Assembly (NCBI RefSeq): GCF_000758685.1
Contig: NZ_CP009286.1
Span: 2,696,501 to 2,760,500, forward strand
Length of the DNA stretch: 64,000 nt
From: Paenibacillus stellifer
GTDB taxonomy: Bacteria; Bacillota; Bacilli; Paenibacillales; Paenibacillaceae
Direction: 5' to 3'
This document shows, in pieces, positions 7,802 through 16,748 of the stretch (its first letter is position 1; each line of letters starts with the position of its first letter). The notes beneath the pieces are model-generated. The model did not search any database and was not told the origin of the DNA. It worked only from the letters and a program-made list of their open reading frames with translations. A program made the translations under genes and the position numbers.

Positions 7802-9427
7802 TCACGTTATCCTTTGGGCGTTCCCCGATATGAACAGCAGCATCCGGCTGATCAGCGGGTGGAGCACCGAAACATGTCCTTCTTCCGCAAAAAGGTGATA
7901 GGACACCCGGTCCAGCTCCCGGCCCTCCAGCAATTTTATTTGTTCATATATCTGCTGTGCATCCTGCAGCATCATGCCCTTCTCCAGTGAGCCGATAGCG
8001 ATAAGGACCGACGGAGCCGGATATGCCGACGGGCGATTCTCGGCGCATTTCCAATCCTCCAGCATACTAAACAGAACATGGTCTTTCCACCAGATTGACG
8101 GGCTTCCCGCAATATAGGTTTGAAACAGATAAGGTCTTGTCATCAGCGTGTATAGACAGAAGAAGCCTCCGAGCGAGTGACCGAACAGGGAACGCTTGCC
8201 GCTGCCGGCCGGATACCTCCGGGAGATCATAGGCATTATTTCATTCTCGAAAAAATCCAGGAATGTTTCCGCTTCCCCATTGGCAGGCCAGGGAGTGCCA
8301 TCCGGCCTTAGATCTTCCGGATTGGCGGGTATGGTTAAGTCGAGAAAACGCCGGTCCATTACGAACGGTTCATCCGATGGATAGCCGATGCCGACGATCA
8401 TGGCGGGCTTCAGTCCCTTGGGATGCCTTGTCTGAAGCGTCATGGCTTCGGCTATTGATCCGAAATAGGCATTCATGTCAACCGTATAAAGAACGGGAAA
8501 GCCTTCTTCAGGAGGCGGCATGGAAGGCGGATAGACGGAGATACGGTATTTGCGGCCAGTGATTGCCGAGCTGAAATCAAAGACCTCGGTCCTCGGCACG
8601 GCATACCGCTGATGGTGCCTGGATGAATCGGCATTCTGATCCTGAAATTCGCTGCTGCGTACCTGTAACGGTTCTTCCAGTAGGGCGGCAGCAGGATACA
8701 GCTCGCGGAGCGCCTCCGGAAACTGCCGGGCCATGAACACCAGATCATGCGTCGCCTCATCTTCTATATGAAGCTTTAGCTGGCCGGAATGGAGCGCCTG
8801 GCGGCGCCATCGGTCAGCCGTGTCCCGAATACTGCTCAAGGCATGCTTCTGTATGCCTTCTTTATAGATGCCTTCAAGGCTGCCTGCCGAGATATACAAC
8901 CGGATATCCTGCGAGGGAAGCGGCGACTGCTCCGCAAATGTCCGGAAGCCTTCGAACCAGAAGGAAGGGGAGAGCATTCCGAATCTCCGGAAGGTGTCGG
9001 GACGCCGGTAGGCGGCCAGCGCAGTAACAAGTCCGCCAAGCGATCCGCCGATCATTCCCGTGTGCTCCGGTTCGGGGGCAGTCCGGTAATGGGCGTCCAC
9101 ATAGGGCTTGATCCGGTCGGCGATTTCATCGACGTATGCCGGGCCATGACCGCCAAAGGAGGGACGGCCTTCCTTCAGCGCTTCGGCGGGCCAGGGCGAG
9201 TAGTCATCGGTCCGGCAGGCCGTTGATATCCCGACCAAAATCAGTTCCTCCAGCCTGCCTTCCCTGAACAGCATCTGTACGAAATTGCAGCTGCTTAGCA
9301 TGAGCTGGCCGCCATCGTGAATGTATACGGCAGGATAGCGCTTGTTGGAACGGGGATAGGAGGGCGGCAGCCATATCGTAAGCCGTCTGCCGCCGATTTC
9401 GATGGAATGGGTAAGTTCCGCCAACAC
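7802..9427 (-). CDS. besA: Tandem-domain trilactone-siderophore esterase (BesA/IroE-like)
   Basis: 541 residues from a GTG at 9427, chosen because AAAGGA precedes it; a longer frame to 9490 would overlap the upstream permease. Two complete esterase D-type alpha/beta-hydrolase domains lie in tandem. Domain 1 (about 1-250) has the nucleophile elbow GGSLGG (Ser ~129) and a C-terminal His in ATHDL (~227). Domain 2 (about 275-541) has GHSLGG (Ser ~418) and His in EEGHVSVLHP (~518). B. subtilis BesA, which opens ferri-bacillibactin to release iron, is a single domain of roughly half this length. Last gene of the feu-like operon. The assignment rests on family plus gene order; the symbol is by analogy. 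Confidence 0.78.
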   Translation of the reverse strand: MLAELTHSIEIGGRRLTIWLPPSYPRSNKRYPAVYIHDGGQLMLSSCNFVQMLFREGRLEELILVGISTACRTDDYSPWPAEALKEGRPSFGGHGPAYVDEIADRIKPYVDAHYRTAPEPEHTGMIGGSLGGLVTALAAYRRPDTFRRFGMLSPSFWFEGFRTFAEQSPLPSQDIRLYISAGSLEGIYKEGIQKHALSSIRDTADRWRRQALHSGQLKLHIEDEATHDLVFMARQFPEALRELYPAAALLEEPLQVRSSEFQDQNADSSRHHQRYAVPRTEVFDFSSAITGRKYRISVYPPSMPPPEEGFPVLYTVDMNAYFGSIAEAMTLQTRHPKGLKPAMIVGIGYPSDEPFVMDRRFLDLTIPANPEDLRPDGTPWPANGEAETFLDFFENEIMPMISRRYPAGSGKRSLFGHSLGGFFCLYTLMTRPYLFQTYIAGSPSIWWKDHVLFSMLEDWKCAENRPSAYPAPSVLIAIGSLEKGMMLQDAQQIYEQIKLLEGRELDRVSYHLFAEEGHVSVLHPLISRMLLFISGNAQRIT

Positions 9428-9452
9428 AATAATCGTCCTTTCTTGAGCTGAG

Positions 9453-10481
9453 TTATGTCCGCCGGCGTCTTGATGCCAGCAGCCAGACAAAGTAGGGAGC
9501 GCCGATTACAGACAGCACGATGCCGACCGGCAGTTGGGCCGGGGAGAAGATTGTCCTGCCGATAAAATCTCCGGCGAGAACGAGCGCTGCGCCCAGCAAA
9601 CCGCTGACCAGAAGCGATCTTCGGTGCGTTAGTCCGGTCAGCCGGACCGCCATATGCGGCGCGATTAAGCCTACGAAGCCGATGCTGCCGGCGACCGCCA
9701 CCCCGGAGGAGACGAGGCCTACGCTTGCGAGCAGGAGCAGGCCACGTTCCCGGCGGACCGGTACGCCGAGGCTGACAACGCTGCTGTCTCCCATCCGGAA
9801 CAGGTCCAGTGTTCGGGTCTTGGACAGAAGCAGCGGCGTCAGCAGCAGGGTCCATGGAAGCACGGATGCCACGAAGAGCCAGTTGGCCGAATTCAGATTG
9901 CCGGACAGCCAGGCTGCGGCCCGTTCGAAATCATTCGGGTTCATTTTAAGCGAGGCATACAGCGTTACGGCGGAGAACCCTGAGGAGACGGCGATTCCGA
10001 CAAGCAGCAATTTCTGCGGATTAATCCCATCCCGGTCACGGGACAGGAGGAAGATCAATGCGGAGGCAAGCAGTCCTCCGGTCATGCCGAACAGCGGCAT
10101 CAGCATCACTTGGGCCGTTCCCGAAGGAGGGAGCAGGTCCTTCAGCAACAGCATGAAGATAACGACGAACATGCCGGCTCCCGCATTAATGCCGAGAATA
10201 CCGGGATCGGCAAGCCCGTTGCGGGTAAGGCTCTGAACGGCTGATCCCGTCAGTCCGAGTCCGAAGCCGAGAAGGGCGCCAAGCGCAATCCGCGGAAGCC
10301 GGAATTGAAAGATCACCAGATCATTCTCCCGATGCGCCGAGAGCCGCAGCAGCGAGTTCAGCACCTCGCGCAGGGACAAGCCCATTTCGCCCATGGTAAG
10401 GCCGAGGATGATAAACAGAACTATGAACAGGCTGCACCCGAATATAACTATCGAATAGCGCGGCAATGATGAGCTACCCAC
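9453..10481 (-). CDS. feuC: FecCD-family permease, FeuC-like
   Basis: 342 residues, polytopic. Signatures include FQFRLPRIALGALLGFGLGLTGSAVQSLTRNGLADPGILGINAGAG and GFVGLIAPHMAVRLTGLTHR. Overlaps the preceding permease gene by eight bases and is followed closely by the esterase gene. In position it corresponds to feuC of the bacillibactin importer. Transport specificity is inferred from the locus, not from channel residues. Confidence 0.85.
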   Translation of the reverse strand: MGSSSLPRYSIVIFGCSLFIVLFIILGLTMGEMGLSLREVLNSLLRLSAHRENDLVIFQFRLPRIALGALLGFGLGLTGSAVQSLTRNGLADPGILGINAGAGMFVVIFMLLLKDLLPPSGTAQVMLMPLFGMTGGLLASALIFLLSRDRDGINPQKLLLVGIAVSSGFSAVTLYASLKMNPNDFERAAAWLSGNLNSANWLFVASVLPWTLLLTPLLLSKTRTLDLFRMGDSSVVSLGVPVRRERGLLLLASVGLVSSGVAVAGSIGFVGLIAPHMAVRLTGLTHRRSLLVSGLLGAALVLAGDFIGRTIFSPAQLPVGIVLSVIGAPYFVWLLASRRRRT

Positions 10482-11490
10482 GGCGACCGCCCCCTTTTCG
10501 CCGGATCAAGTAGAGGAAGAACGGGACGCCGAACATCGCGGTCACAACACCGACAGGCGTTTCAAAAGGGTGATTGATCAGTCTCGAAATCAAATCGCAG
10601 ACTGCCAGAAACAATCCGCCAAGCACACCGGATAGCGGAATGGCCATCCTGTAATCGGCCCCGCCCAGCTTCTTCGCAATATGCGGTATGATGAGGCCGA
10701 TGAATGCGATTTTGCCGGCGAGCGCTACCGAAATCCCGGTCAGCAGCGCGACGGATATCATCGCAAGTCCTTTGACAAGCCGTACCCGTTGACCAAGCCC
10801 CGATGAGATTTCTTCGCCTAGCGAGAGTGCCGATACGGATTTGGCCTGCATGAGAACAAGGACCAGCCCGGCAAGCGCGAAGGGCAGGCAGAGCAGAAGA
10901 AGAGTCGGGTCGATCTGGTTCAGACGGGCGTTGTACCAGAAGCTGATACGCTGCGGAATATGATAGTACATCGCGGCGGCATCCGATACACCATTCAGGA
11001 ACATGCCGATAAGCGTACCCAGTATGGCCAGCGTGACAGGCGATTCCGCTCCGGGTATAAGCCGGGCTAGGCCGAAGACCAGCAGTGCTCCAAGCAGGGA
11101 GCCGATCATGGAGACCAGCACGAGACTGCCGCCGGAAATTTGAGGGAAATAAATCATGCAGAAGGTTACAGCGAAGACCGAGCCGTCCGATACACCCAAC
11201 AGGGAAGGGGAGGCAAGGTCATTTCGGGTAATGCCCTGCATGACGGCTCCCGAGACGGCGAGGCAGGCGCCGATCAGCAGCGCGCCGCAGGCCCTCGGGA
11301 GCCGAGAATGAATAATGATCTGATGGTTGATATTGCCTTGATCAAAGGCAAACACTGCCTGCCAGACCTCGGCGGCGCTAATATCCGCCGCGCCGTAAAT
11401 TATGGAGAGGACAACCGTCAATACGGCGGCTGCCGGCGCTATCGCGAAGATAGCAGCCGGCAGCCTGTTGGAGCGAATGCCAAGTTCCAT
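10474..11490 (-). CDS. feuB: FecCD-family permease, FeuB-like
   Basis: 338 residues with the FecCD core: HSRLPRACGALLIGACLAVSGAVMQGITRNDLASPSLLGVSDG and AFIGLIIPHIAKKLGGADYR for ATPase contact. It starts six bases after the binding-protein stop, so the genes are cotranscribed. It pairs with the next permease to form the channel. As in the first iron locus, no ATPase is encoded nearby. Confidence 0.85.
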   Translation of the reverse strand: MELGIRSNRLPAAIFAIAPAAAVLTVVLSIIYGAADISAAEVWQAVFAFDQGNINHQIIIHSRLPRACGALLIGACLAVSGAVMQGITRNDLASPSLLGVSDGSVFAVTFCMIYFPQISGGSLVLVSMIGSLLGALLVFGLARLIPGAESPVTLAILGTLIGMFLNGVSDAAAMYYHIPQRISFWYNARLNQIDPTLLLLCLPFALAGLVLVLMQAKSVSALSLGEEISSGLGQRVRLVKGLAMISVALLTGISVALAGKIAFIGLIIPHIAKKLGGADYRMAIPLSGVLGGLFLAVCDLISRLINHPFETPVGVVTAMFGVPFFLYLIRRKGGGRRG

Positions 11491-11496
11491 GGCGGA

Positions 11497-12522
11497 TTAG
11501 GATTCCACGGCGGTCAGGAAGGCTCTCAGGAACTGGATCTTGCTGTAGGCCGTTCCTCCCTGTGCCAGCGGATCGACGATATTCACAAAGACCTTGCCGT
11601 TCTTGGCGGCCGAGACACTCTGGAAGATCGGATTCTTCTGTAGCTCGTCCAGCGCGCCAGTCGCCTTGGAGTTCTCGTCCTCAGAGAACTGGATAAACAC
11701 GACATCGGGATTGATCTGGGCGAACTGTTCGATCGAGAGCTGCTCCTGCTTCTTGGCGGCGGCGATGGCATCCGGAAGTGCAAGACCGAGATCGGTGTAC
11801 AGCGAAGGATTGAAATACAGGTCCTTGCCGTAAATGAACATTGCGCCTTCGCGGATGCGAACCAGCAATACCTTTTTATCTTTCAGTCCGGCGACCGCCG
11901 ACTCTTTGACAGCTGCCAGATCTGTTTTGTATTGCTCGATCAGCTTCGCAGCCTGCTCCTGTTTGCCGGTCAGCTCGCCGAGCAGGGTCAAGTTGGCATC
12001 CCAATTCGTAGCGACATGGGAGTATGGAATTGTCGTAGCGATCTGTTGAAGCTTCTCCAGGACCGCTGGATCGAATTTAGTCGACCCCAGAATGACATCC
12101 GGCTTCAGCGACAGGATTTTCTCGAAGTTCGGCTCTGTCTTCTCACCGATCGATTCAGCCTTGTCTGTTATGGCGGAGAACATCTCGGGGAATTTGCCCG
12201 AAACGGCGATGGCTCCTACCGGATGAATGTCGAGAAGGACGGAATCTTCCATTGCTTCCATAGCGCCCGTAATGACGATGCGCTCGGCAGTTGCAGGCAC
12301 CGTATATTCAGCATCCAAATATTTGATGGTCTTTGTTGCTGCCACAGCATTGCTCGGAGCCGCGCTCGGAGTTGTGGTAGAAGATGCAGCAGGTGCGGCG
12401 GATTGAACCGAAGCGGAGGGGCTTACCTTGCCCGATGCCGAGTTGTCCGTTGCGTTGTTGCCGCAGGCCGCTAATACAGCAACCACGGTGGCTAGTAGCA
12501 GTCCGGTAAATAATTTTCTCAT
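11497..12522 (-). CDS. feuA: Ferric-siderophore binding lipoprotein, FeuA-like
   Basis: 341 residues. Signal peptide with lipobox LAAC (Cys ~20), a Ser/Ala/Thr-rich linker to about residue 65, then a class III binding fold: KTIKYLDAEYTVPATAERIVITGAMEAMEDSVLLDIHPVGA-type start, KILSLKPDVILGS, and a C-terminal lobe with INPDVVFIQFSED. First structural gene after the AraC-type regulator on the same strand. The order regulator-feuA-feuB-feuC-esterase matches the B. subtilis bacillibactin locus, which is the basis for the symbol. Confidence 0.85.
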   Translation of the reverse strand: MRKLFTGLLLATVVAVLAACGNNATDNSASGKVSPSASVQSAAPAASSTTTPSAAPSNAVAATKTIKYLDAEYTVPATAERIVITGAMEAMEDSVLLDIHPVGAIAVSGKFPEMFSAITDKAESIGEKTEPNFEKILSLKPDVILGSTKFDPAVLEKLQQIATTIPYSHVATNWDANLTLLGELTGKQEQAAKLIEQYKTDLAAVKESAVAGLKDKKVLLVRIREGAMFIYGKDLYFNPSLYTDLGLALPDAIAAAKKQEQLSIEQFAQINPDVVFIQFSEDENSKATGALDELQKNPIFQSVSAAKNGKVFVNIVDPLAQGGTAYSKIQFLRAFLTAVES

Positions 12523-12550
12523 AATCTTGAATGACCTCCCTATTTATTTA

Positions 12551-12568
12551 ATGAGAACAATTCTCAAT
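12551..12568 (-). promoter_or_regulatory. Fur box for the feu-like operon
   Basis: TGAGAA-CAA-TTCTCA palindrome within AT-rich DNA between the regulator stop and the FeuA start. It is the B. subtilis-style Fur box TGAGAATnATTCTCA with one deviating base. It should give the transport genes iron control in addition to activation by the upstream AraC-type protein. Confidence 0.85.
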
Positions 12569-14249
12569 AACTAGGATAGGTCCGGTTCCAATCTTTCTCC
12601 ATAGATAAAGCGCGGATTTGGCATGGATTATTTTCCGCGAACTCCGCTGCCAGCTCCTCCCGTATTCGTTCAAGTCCAATCGGCGAATACTCTCTCCATG
12701 GACTGGACGACAGAAAATGTACACGGCCTTCCTTCACTGCAGAGAGTGAATGCCATCGCGAGGAGCGGGTCAGCTTCCGCCAATATTCCAGTGTTGCGGA
12801 ATCCTGCCGGATGAGCAGGCAGACATAATCCACATCGTCCGCATCGAAGGCTTGCAGCCTTACGGGGTAATTCGGATGGGCATCCGGCGGGGCTCCGTCC
12901 GGTCTGGCGATTCCGAGCTCGTGATACACGAAATCGAGAATGCCTGGCGAGCCGAGCCCGTACAGAGCGCATCCTGCCATGCGGACAAACAGAATGGATG
13001 GCGCTTTGCCGAAGCCGGCCAGCTTGCGGCGGGCAGTTCCGGTCTCCCGGTCAAACCTTGTCATCCAGGCTTCCGCTTCCTTCTCCATGCCCATCCGCAT
13101 AGCAAGCTGACGAAGGCCTGTTCTCCATGAGCCGGGCGATTCGGGCGGAAGCGTGAAGGCGGAGGCAACGGCGGACACCTGCTCAAATTCCTCACCGTTG
13201 ATGCTTGGCGGGCACACAATCAGCTCAGGCTTCGTCTCAGCCAGCTGGGACAGCCGGAGCTCCCGATTATGCTCCGCCAGGCCGTACTCCAGATGGTAAG
13301 GGATGTCTGCGCCGTAACGGGTCAAATAATACCCGGTCCATTTAGGGTGCATCGGAGCGATATGGGGCAGCAGGTCAAAGGGCAGCAGGTAGCCCAGCGT
13401 ATCAGCTGATCCGTACGCCGCGATGATCCGCTTGCGACGGCTTATGTAATGCGAAGGGGAGAAGCCGTACTCTTTCTTGAATACCCGGCTGAAATAGAAT
13501 TCATCCTCGTAGCCGATTTCGTGCGCTATATCCTTCAGCCTGCGTCCGGAGGAGAGCATCAGCTTCTTCGCTTTTTCCAGCCGGACATTGGTGATGTACT
13601 CAAGGGGGCTCTTGCCATAAGACTGCTTGAATAACTCGGCAAAATGGCGGGAACTTAAACCGGCCGCTCTAGCCAGCTTCTCGGTTGACAGCGGTTGTTC
13701 GGGATACTCTTCGAGTTGCCTTCTCGCCTGCTCAAGCCCGTCCGACTCGCTCTTGCAGGGTGAGGAGGCTGCTTCCAGCACCAGCTCCAGAGCGTCGGCC
13801 TGCGCGCGCAGCGCAAGGATCGGATCAGGTGATTGATAATGAGCGCATATCGAACGGCAGCGGTCTCCGGCTGCACCGGGCGGAAGCACGGCCGATTCAC
13901 CCAGCAGCGGAAGCAGAAGTGATGAGTCAGAGGCTTTCAGACTGCCCTCGTACCCATTCGGCTCATACTGGGACAGCCGGATAAGCGCCACCAGGGGGGA
14001 GCCGCCTCTTGTCTTGAATTCATACGTGCTGCCGGGAGCACAGACATAGACAGTATCTTCGGTCATGCGAGAAATGGTCGTACCTCTGGTAAGAAGGCAG
14101 TGTCCTTCGAGCAGAACGATAAGTGTTGTATGGAGAGACATAAGCTGAGTCATACCGGTTGACGGCTTAACCCGCTGAAGCTCGGCGCTGTGCAGATGTA
14201 GTGTCCATCGTCCCGCATCCGGCGGGAGAAGGGGAGGCATCGGGGTCAT
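12564..14249 (-). CDS. btr: AraC-type regulator fused to a siderophore-binding domain (Btr-like)
   Basis: 561 residues. N-terminal cupin-like sensor region (about 1-165), a two-helix-turn-helix AraC DNA-binding domain (about 175-275: LARAAGLSSRHFAELFKQSYGKSPLEYITNVRLEKAKKLM and IAHEIGYEDEFYFSRVFKKEYGFSPSHY), and a C-terminal FecB-like binding domain (about 295-555). This is the architecture of B. subtilis Btr, which activates feuABC when its C-terminal domain binds bacillibactin. Immediately upstream of feuA and itself preceded by a perfect Fur box. Assignment by architecture and synteny. Confidence 0.85.
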   Translation of the reverse strand: MTPMPPLLPPDAGRWTLHLHSAELQRVKPSTGMTQLMSLHTTLIVLLEGHCLLTRGTTISRMTEDTVYVCAPGSTYEFKTRGGSPLVALIRLSQYEPNGYEGSLKASDSSLLLPLLGESAVLPPGAAGDRCRSICAHYQSPDPILALRAQADALELVLEAASSPCKSESDGLEQARRQLEEYPEQPLSTEKLARAAGLSSRHFAELFKQSYGKSPLEYITNVRLEKAKKLMLSSGRRLKDIAHEIGYEDEFYFSRVFKKEYGFSPSHYISRRKRIIAAYGSADTLGYLLPFDLLPHIAPMHPKWTGYYLTRYGADIPYHLEYGLAEHNRELRLSQLAETKPELIVCPPSINGEEFEQVSAVASAFTLPPESPGSWRTGLRQLAMRMGMEKEAEAWMTRFDRETGTARRKLAGFGKAPSILFVRMAGCALYGLGSPGILDFVYHELGIARPDGAPPDAHPNYPVRLQAFDADDVDYVCLLIRQDSATLEYWRKLTRSSRWHSLSAVKEGRVHFLSSSPWREYSPIGLERIREELAAEFAENNPCQIRALSMEKDWNRTYPSY

Positions 14250-14271
14250 AATTCAGCATCCTCTCTATGCA

Positions 14272-14290
14272 AATGATAATCATTATCATT
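14272..14290 (-). promoter_or_regulatory. Fur box for the btr-like regulator
   Basis: AATGATAATCATTATCATT, a perfect 9-1-9 palindrome 23 bp upstream of the regulator's ATG. It places the regulator under Fur, so activator and transporter respond to the same iron signal. Confidence 0.93.
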
Positions 14291-14337
14291 ATACCGGGAA
14301 AACTGATGCAGCGCCGATTTAATTATTTCAATTTTTC

Positions 14338-14389
14338 AAAAAAAATGAGCAGGACCGGCCTTGCAATTAAGCAAAATCCGGTGCTGCTC
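14338..14389 (-). terminator. Terminator of the bstA-like gene
   Basis: On the minus strand, GAGCAGCACCGG pairs with CCGGTCCTGCTC (one bulge) around a 19-base loop and is followed by eight T. It lies directly after the DinB-family gene, which runs in this direction. Confidence 0.85.
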
Positions 14390-14398
14390 GATAAACGG

Positions 14399-14929
14399 TC
14401 AGATTATCCAGCCCATCCGGTCTTTCAAGGATTGGATCTGGGCGAGATGGTGGCGGTTATGCCAGGCATAACGCTGCATGGTGATCTCCAGCGTCATATC
14501 GCCGTGAGTAGGGCTGGTAACCGGCCGGGCAAAATCGGCCGGAGCCAGGGAGCGGAGCAGGATCACAAAACGTTCATGCAGCGCTTCCATCAGCAGCAGC
14601 GAAGTGTCGATCCTGGTGTCGCGGTAGTCGGCAAGCTCTGCCCATACATCCTGCCTGTATGAACCGGCGATCGGGGCTTCCTCGGTCAGCCCTCGTTTGA
14701 ACCGGATATAAGCGTTCATATCATTATCGGCCATATGATGGACAACCTGCTTGACCGTCCAGCCGCCTGGACGATATGGAACCAGCAGCTGCTCATCAGT
14801 CAAGCTAGTCAGCGAAGCCCGCAGATCGGCGGGAAGGCTTGCAATATCCGCTATACATGCCGCACGGGTGTCCGGGGTCGGGCAATCCTCAGGCGTGAAA
14901 GGACCAAGGGGGAATGACAAAGTATCCAT
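14399..14929 (-). CDS. bstA: DinB-family bacillithiol S-transferase (YfiT/BstA-like)
   Basis: 176 residues from the ATG at 14929 (GAGGTG eight bases upstream; a TTG two codons earlier is too close to it). Four-helix DinB fold with the family's three metal-binding histidines: PGGWTVKQVVHHMADND and YAWHNRHHLAQIQSLKDRMGW. YfiT proteins transfer bacillithiol, the low-molecular-weight thiol of Firmicutes, to electrophiles or act as related metal-dependent hydrolases. Monocistronic, bounded by its own terminator. Confidence 0.85.
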   Translation of the reverse strand: MDTLSFPLGPFTPEDCPTPDTRAACIADIASLPADLRASLTSLTDEQLLVPYRPGGWTVKQVVHHMADNDMNAYIRFKRGLTEEAPIAGSYRQDVWAELADYRDTRIDTSLLLMEALHERFVILLRSLAPADFARPVTSPTHGDMTLEITMQRYAWHNRHHLAQIQSLKDRMGWII

Positions 14930-15078
14930 TAACAATTCACCTCTTTATTCATCTTCGCTAATCCATCTTCTCTAATTCATTCTACCTTCTAAGTACCGGT
15001 TCCTCCATCCGTTTTGTTGAAGGCCAGCCATATGGCATGGGCCTGAAAGAGATGCATGATTTTTTTTGGAGCCAAGAC

Positions 15079-15128
15079 TTGAAATCGCTATCAAGAGGTT
15101 TTATAATAAGGACATCGAAACGATTCGA
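15079..15128 (+). promoter_or_regulatory. SigA-type promoter with LacI-family operator O1
   Basis: TTGAAA (15079-15084), a 17-bp spacer and TATAAT (15102-15107) form a near-consensus vegetative promoter. A 16-bp palindrome ATCGAAACGATTCGAT at 15113-15128 overlaps the expected transcription start. A LacI repressor bound there would block initiation. The leader to the binding-protein start would be about 270 nt and contains short direct repeats (GGCAAACGCAAGG / GGCAAATGCAAGG near 15256 and 15283). The 14930-15361 stretch holds no gene. Confidence 0.8.
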
Positions 15129-15316
15129 TTACCAATACTTAGAGATTTCTTGTGTCATTCATCTATTCTGAGAAAATGAAGTGTGAAACCGCTAGCAATA
15201 CCTAAAAACCCTTTGGGGTTTGTCGCTTTCGGCTGAAACAGTATGCCGAAAAGGCAAACGCAAGGAAGGGAAAGGCAAATGCAAGGCAGTAAGGCGTAGA
15301 TTTTTTTTCGAAATAA

Positions 15317-15332
15317 ATCGAAACGTTTCGAT
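15317..15332 (+). promoter_or_regulatory. LacI-family operator O2
   Basis: ATCGAAACGTTTCGAT, a perfect 16-bp palindrome, 60 bp before the binding-protein start and about 200 bp after O1. The central ACGT and flanking GAAA/TTTC are typical of LacI-family operators. Two spaced sites would allow repressor looping or a roadblock. Confidence 0.82.
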
Positions 15333-15391
15333 GTAAGTGCTTTATTTTAGGGGGAAACAGTTTGGCTCATACTACAAATGGGGTGAATCGG

Positions 15392-16636
15392 ATGAAGAAG
15401 AGAACAGGATTGCTCACAGTGGCTGCTATGACGGCATTTTCAGCGATTATGGCGGGCTGCGGGAGCGGAAATAATGCGGCTTCGGACAGCGGAAACAAAA
15501 CGTTAAAGGTATGGTTCATGGGGGAATCCGCTACGGTTGAGCCGATTGCGAAAATGTACGAGGAGAAGAATCCGGGAGTGAAGGTGGAGGTACAGGCCAT
15601 TCCGTGGGACAGCGCCCATGACAAGCTGCTGACCGCTGTAGCCTCCAAGAGTGGCCCGGATGTCATTCAGATGGGCACTACCTGGATTCCGGAATTTGCG
15701 GCCGCCGGAGCGCTGAAGGATCTGACGCCGTATGTGGAGAAGGACGCCAACCTGAAGCCCGAGAACTTTTTTGACGGCGCCAATAAGACGACCCAATACG
15801 AGGGCAAAACCGTCGGCATCCCATGGTATGTAGAGACACGCGCTTTGTTCTATCGTTCAGATTTGCTTAGCGAGGTCGGTTATCCGGAAGGACCGAAGAC
15901 ATGGGATGAACTGAAGGATGCAGCCAAGAAGCTTGTTGCCAAGGGCGGCCCGGGCCATTATGCGATGCCGATTGAAGCCAAGGACCCGATCTATGCGGCA
16001 ATCTTCGCCTGGCAGAACGGCAGCGATGTTATCGACAGCAACCGGCAGGCCCAGTTCAACCAGCCGGCTTATGTAGAAGCCATCAATTATTTGAAGAGCT
16101 TCTACGATGAAGGGCTGTCGCCCAAGGGAACGGATATGGACACGGTGGCCGGCTTTAAGGACGGCACGATTCCGATGTTCATCAGCGGACCTTGGATGAT
16201 CAGTACCGTGAAGGAGAAGGCGCCGGAAATCGACGGCAAGTGGACCGTCACGACGCTGCCTGCCAAGAAGACCAATACATCTTCGATCGGCGGCTCGGAC
16301 CTTTCGATCTTCAGCTACAGCAAAAATCCGGACGAGGCGGCCAAGTTCATCTCCTTCATGTCCACGCAAGAGGCACAGTTGAAGTTCTTTGAGACCTCGA
16401 ACTCCATGCCGGCTCTCAAAGCGGCCTACAGCAACGAGGCGCTCAAGGACCCGATGATCGCGGCTTTCGGCAAGCAGCTGGAGAACACGAAGCCGGCTCC
16501 GACGGTCAAGGAGTGGGATGCCATCTCCCAGGCGTTCCTCGCTGCCTTCGAACAGATTACGGTCGGGGGAGCGGATACCCAGACAGAGCTCGACAAGCTG
16601 AACGCTAAAGCGAATGATCTGCTGGGCAATAAATAA
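15392..16636 (+). CDS. Sugar ABC transporter substrate-binding lipoprotein (probable beta-1,2-glucooligosaccharide)
   Basis: 414 residues from the ATG at 15392, which gives a normal signal peptide (MKKRTGLL..., lipobox MAGC). An upstream in-frame TTG at 15362 also has a Shine-Dalgarno and cannot be excluded. The mature protein is a COG1653-type solute-binding protein (KVWFMGESATVEPIAKMYEEKNPGVKVEVQAIPW, GTTWIPEFAAAGALKDLTPYV). It heads an operon with two permeases, a LacI regulator, GH3 and GH94 genes, the same set as the Listeria innocua sophorooligosaccharide locus (Lin1839-1841 region). Ligand inferred from that context. Confidence 0.85.
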   Translation: MKKRTGLLTVAAMTAFSAIMAGCGSGNNAASDSGNKTLKVWFMGESATVEPIAKMYEEKNPGVKVEVQAIPWDSAHDKLLTAVASKSGPDVIQMGTTWIPEFAAAGALKDLTPYVEKDANLKPENFFDGANKTTQYEGKTVGIPWYVETRALFYRSDLLSEVGYPEGPKTWDELKDAAKKLVAKGGPGHYAMPIEAKDPIYAAIFAWQNGSDVIDSNRQAQFNQPAYVEAINYLKSFYDEGLSPKGTDMDTVAGFKDGTIPMFISGPWMISTVKEKAPEIDGKWTVTTLPAKKTNTSSIGGSDLSIFSYSKNPDEAAKFISFMSTQEAQLKFFETSNSMPALKAAYSNEALKDPMIAAFGKQLENTKPAPTVKEWDAISQAFLAAFEQITVGGADTQTELDKLNAKANDLLGNK

Positions 16637-16655
16637 GTCTTCCGTCCATGGCGAA

Positions 16656-16694
16656 GCCGCCGGGCCCTCTTCGGCAAGAAGGGAGTCCGGCGGC
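16656..16694 (+). other. Intercistronic GC-rich hairpin between binding protein and permease genes
   Basis: GCCGCCGG (16656-16663) pairs with CCGGCGGC (16687-16694), with an inner CCCTCTT/AAGAAGGG stem and CGGC loop. No T run follows, so it is more likely an mRNA-stabilising or attenuating element that keeps binding-protein transcript in excess over permease transcript. Confidence 0.7.
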
Positions 16695-16748
16695 ACTATT
16701 ACTCATTGGATGCTAGGTGATGAAAGACAGGCAAAGGAGTGAAGGACT

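Noticed and set aside
7622..7990. ORF starting in the terminator after the first iron operon
   Set aside because: It begins inside the hairpin and overlaps the end of the esterase gene on the other strand; composition is not protein-like.
9428..9490. Longer start for the tandem esterase at 9490
   Set aside because: It would overlap the permease gene and has no Shine-Dalgarno; the GTG at 9427 has AAAGGA at proper spacing.
16656..16694. Rho-independent terminator inside the sugar operon
   Set aside because: No T run follows the stem, and permeases of the same system are downstream; an intercistronic stabilising hairpin fits better.
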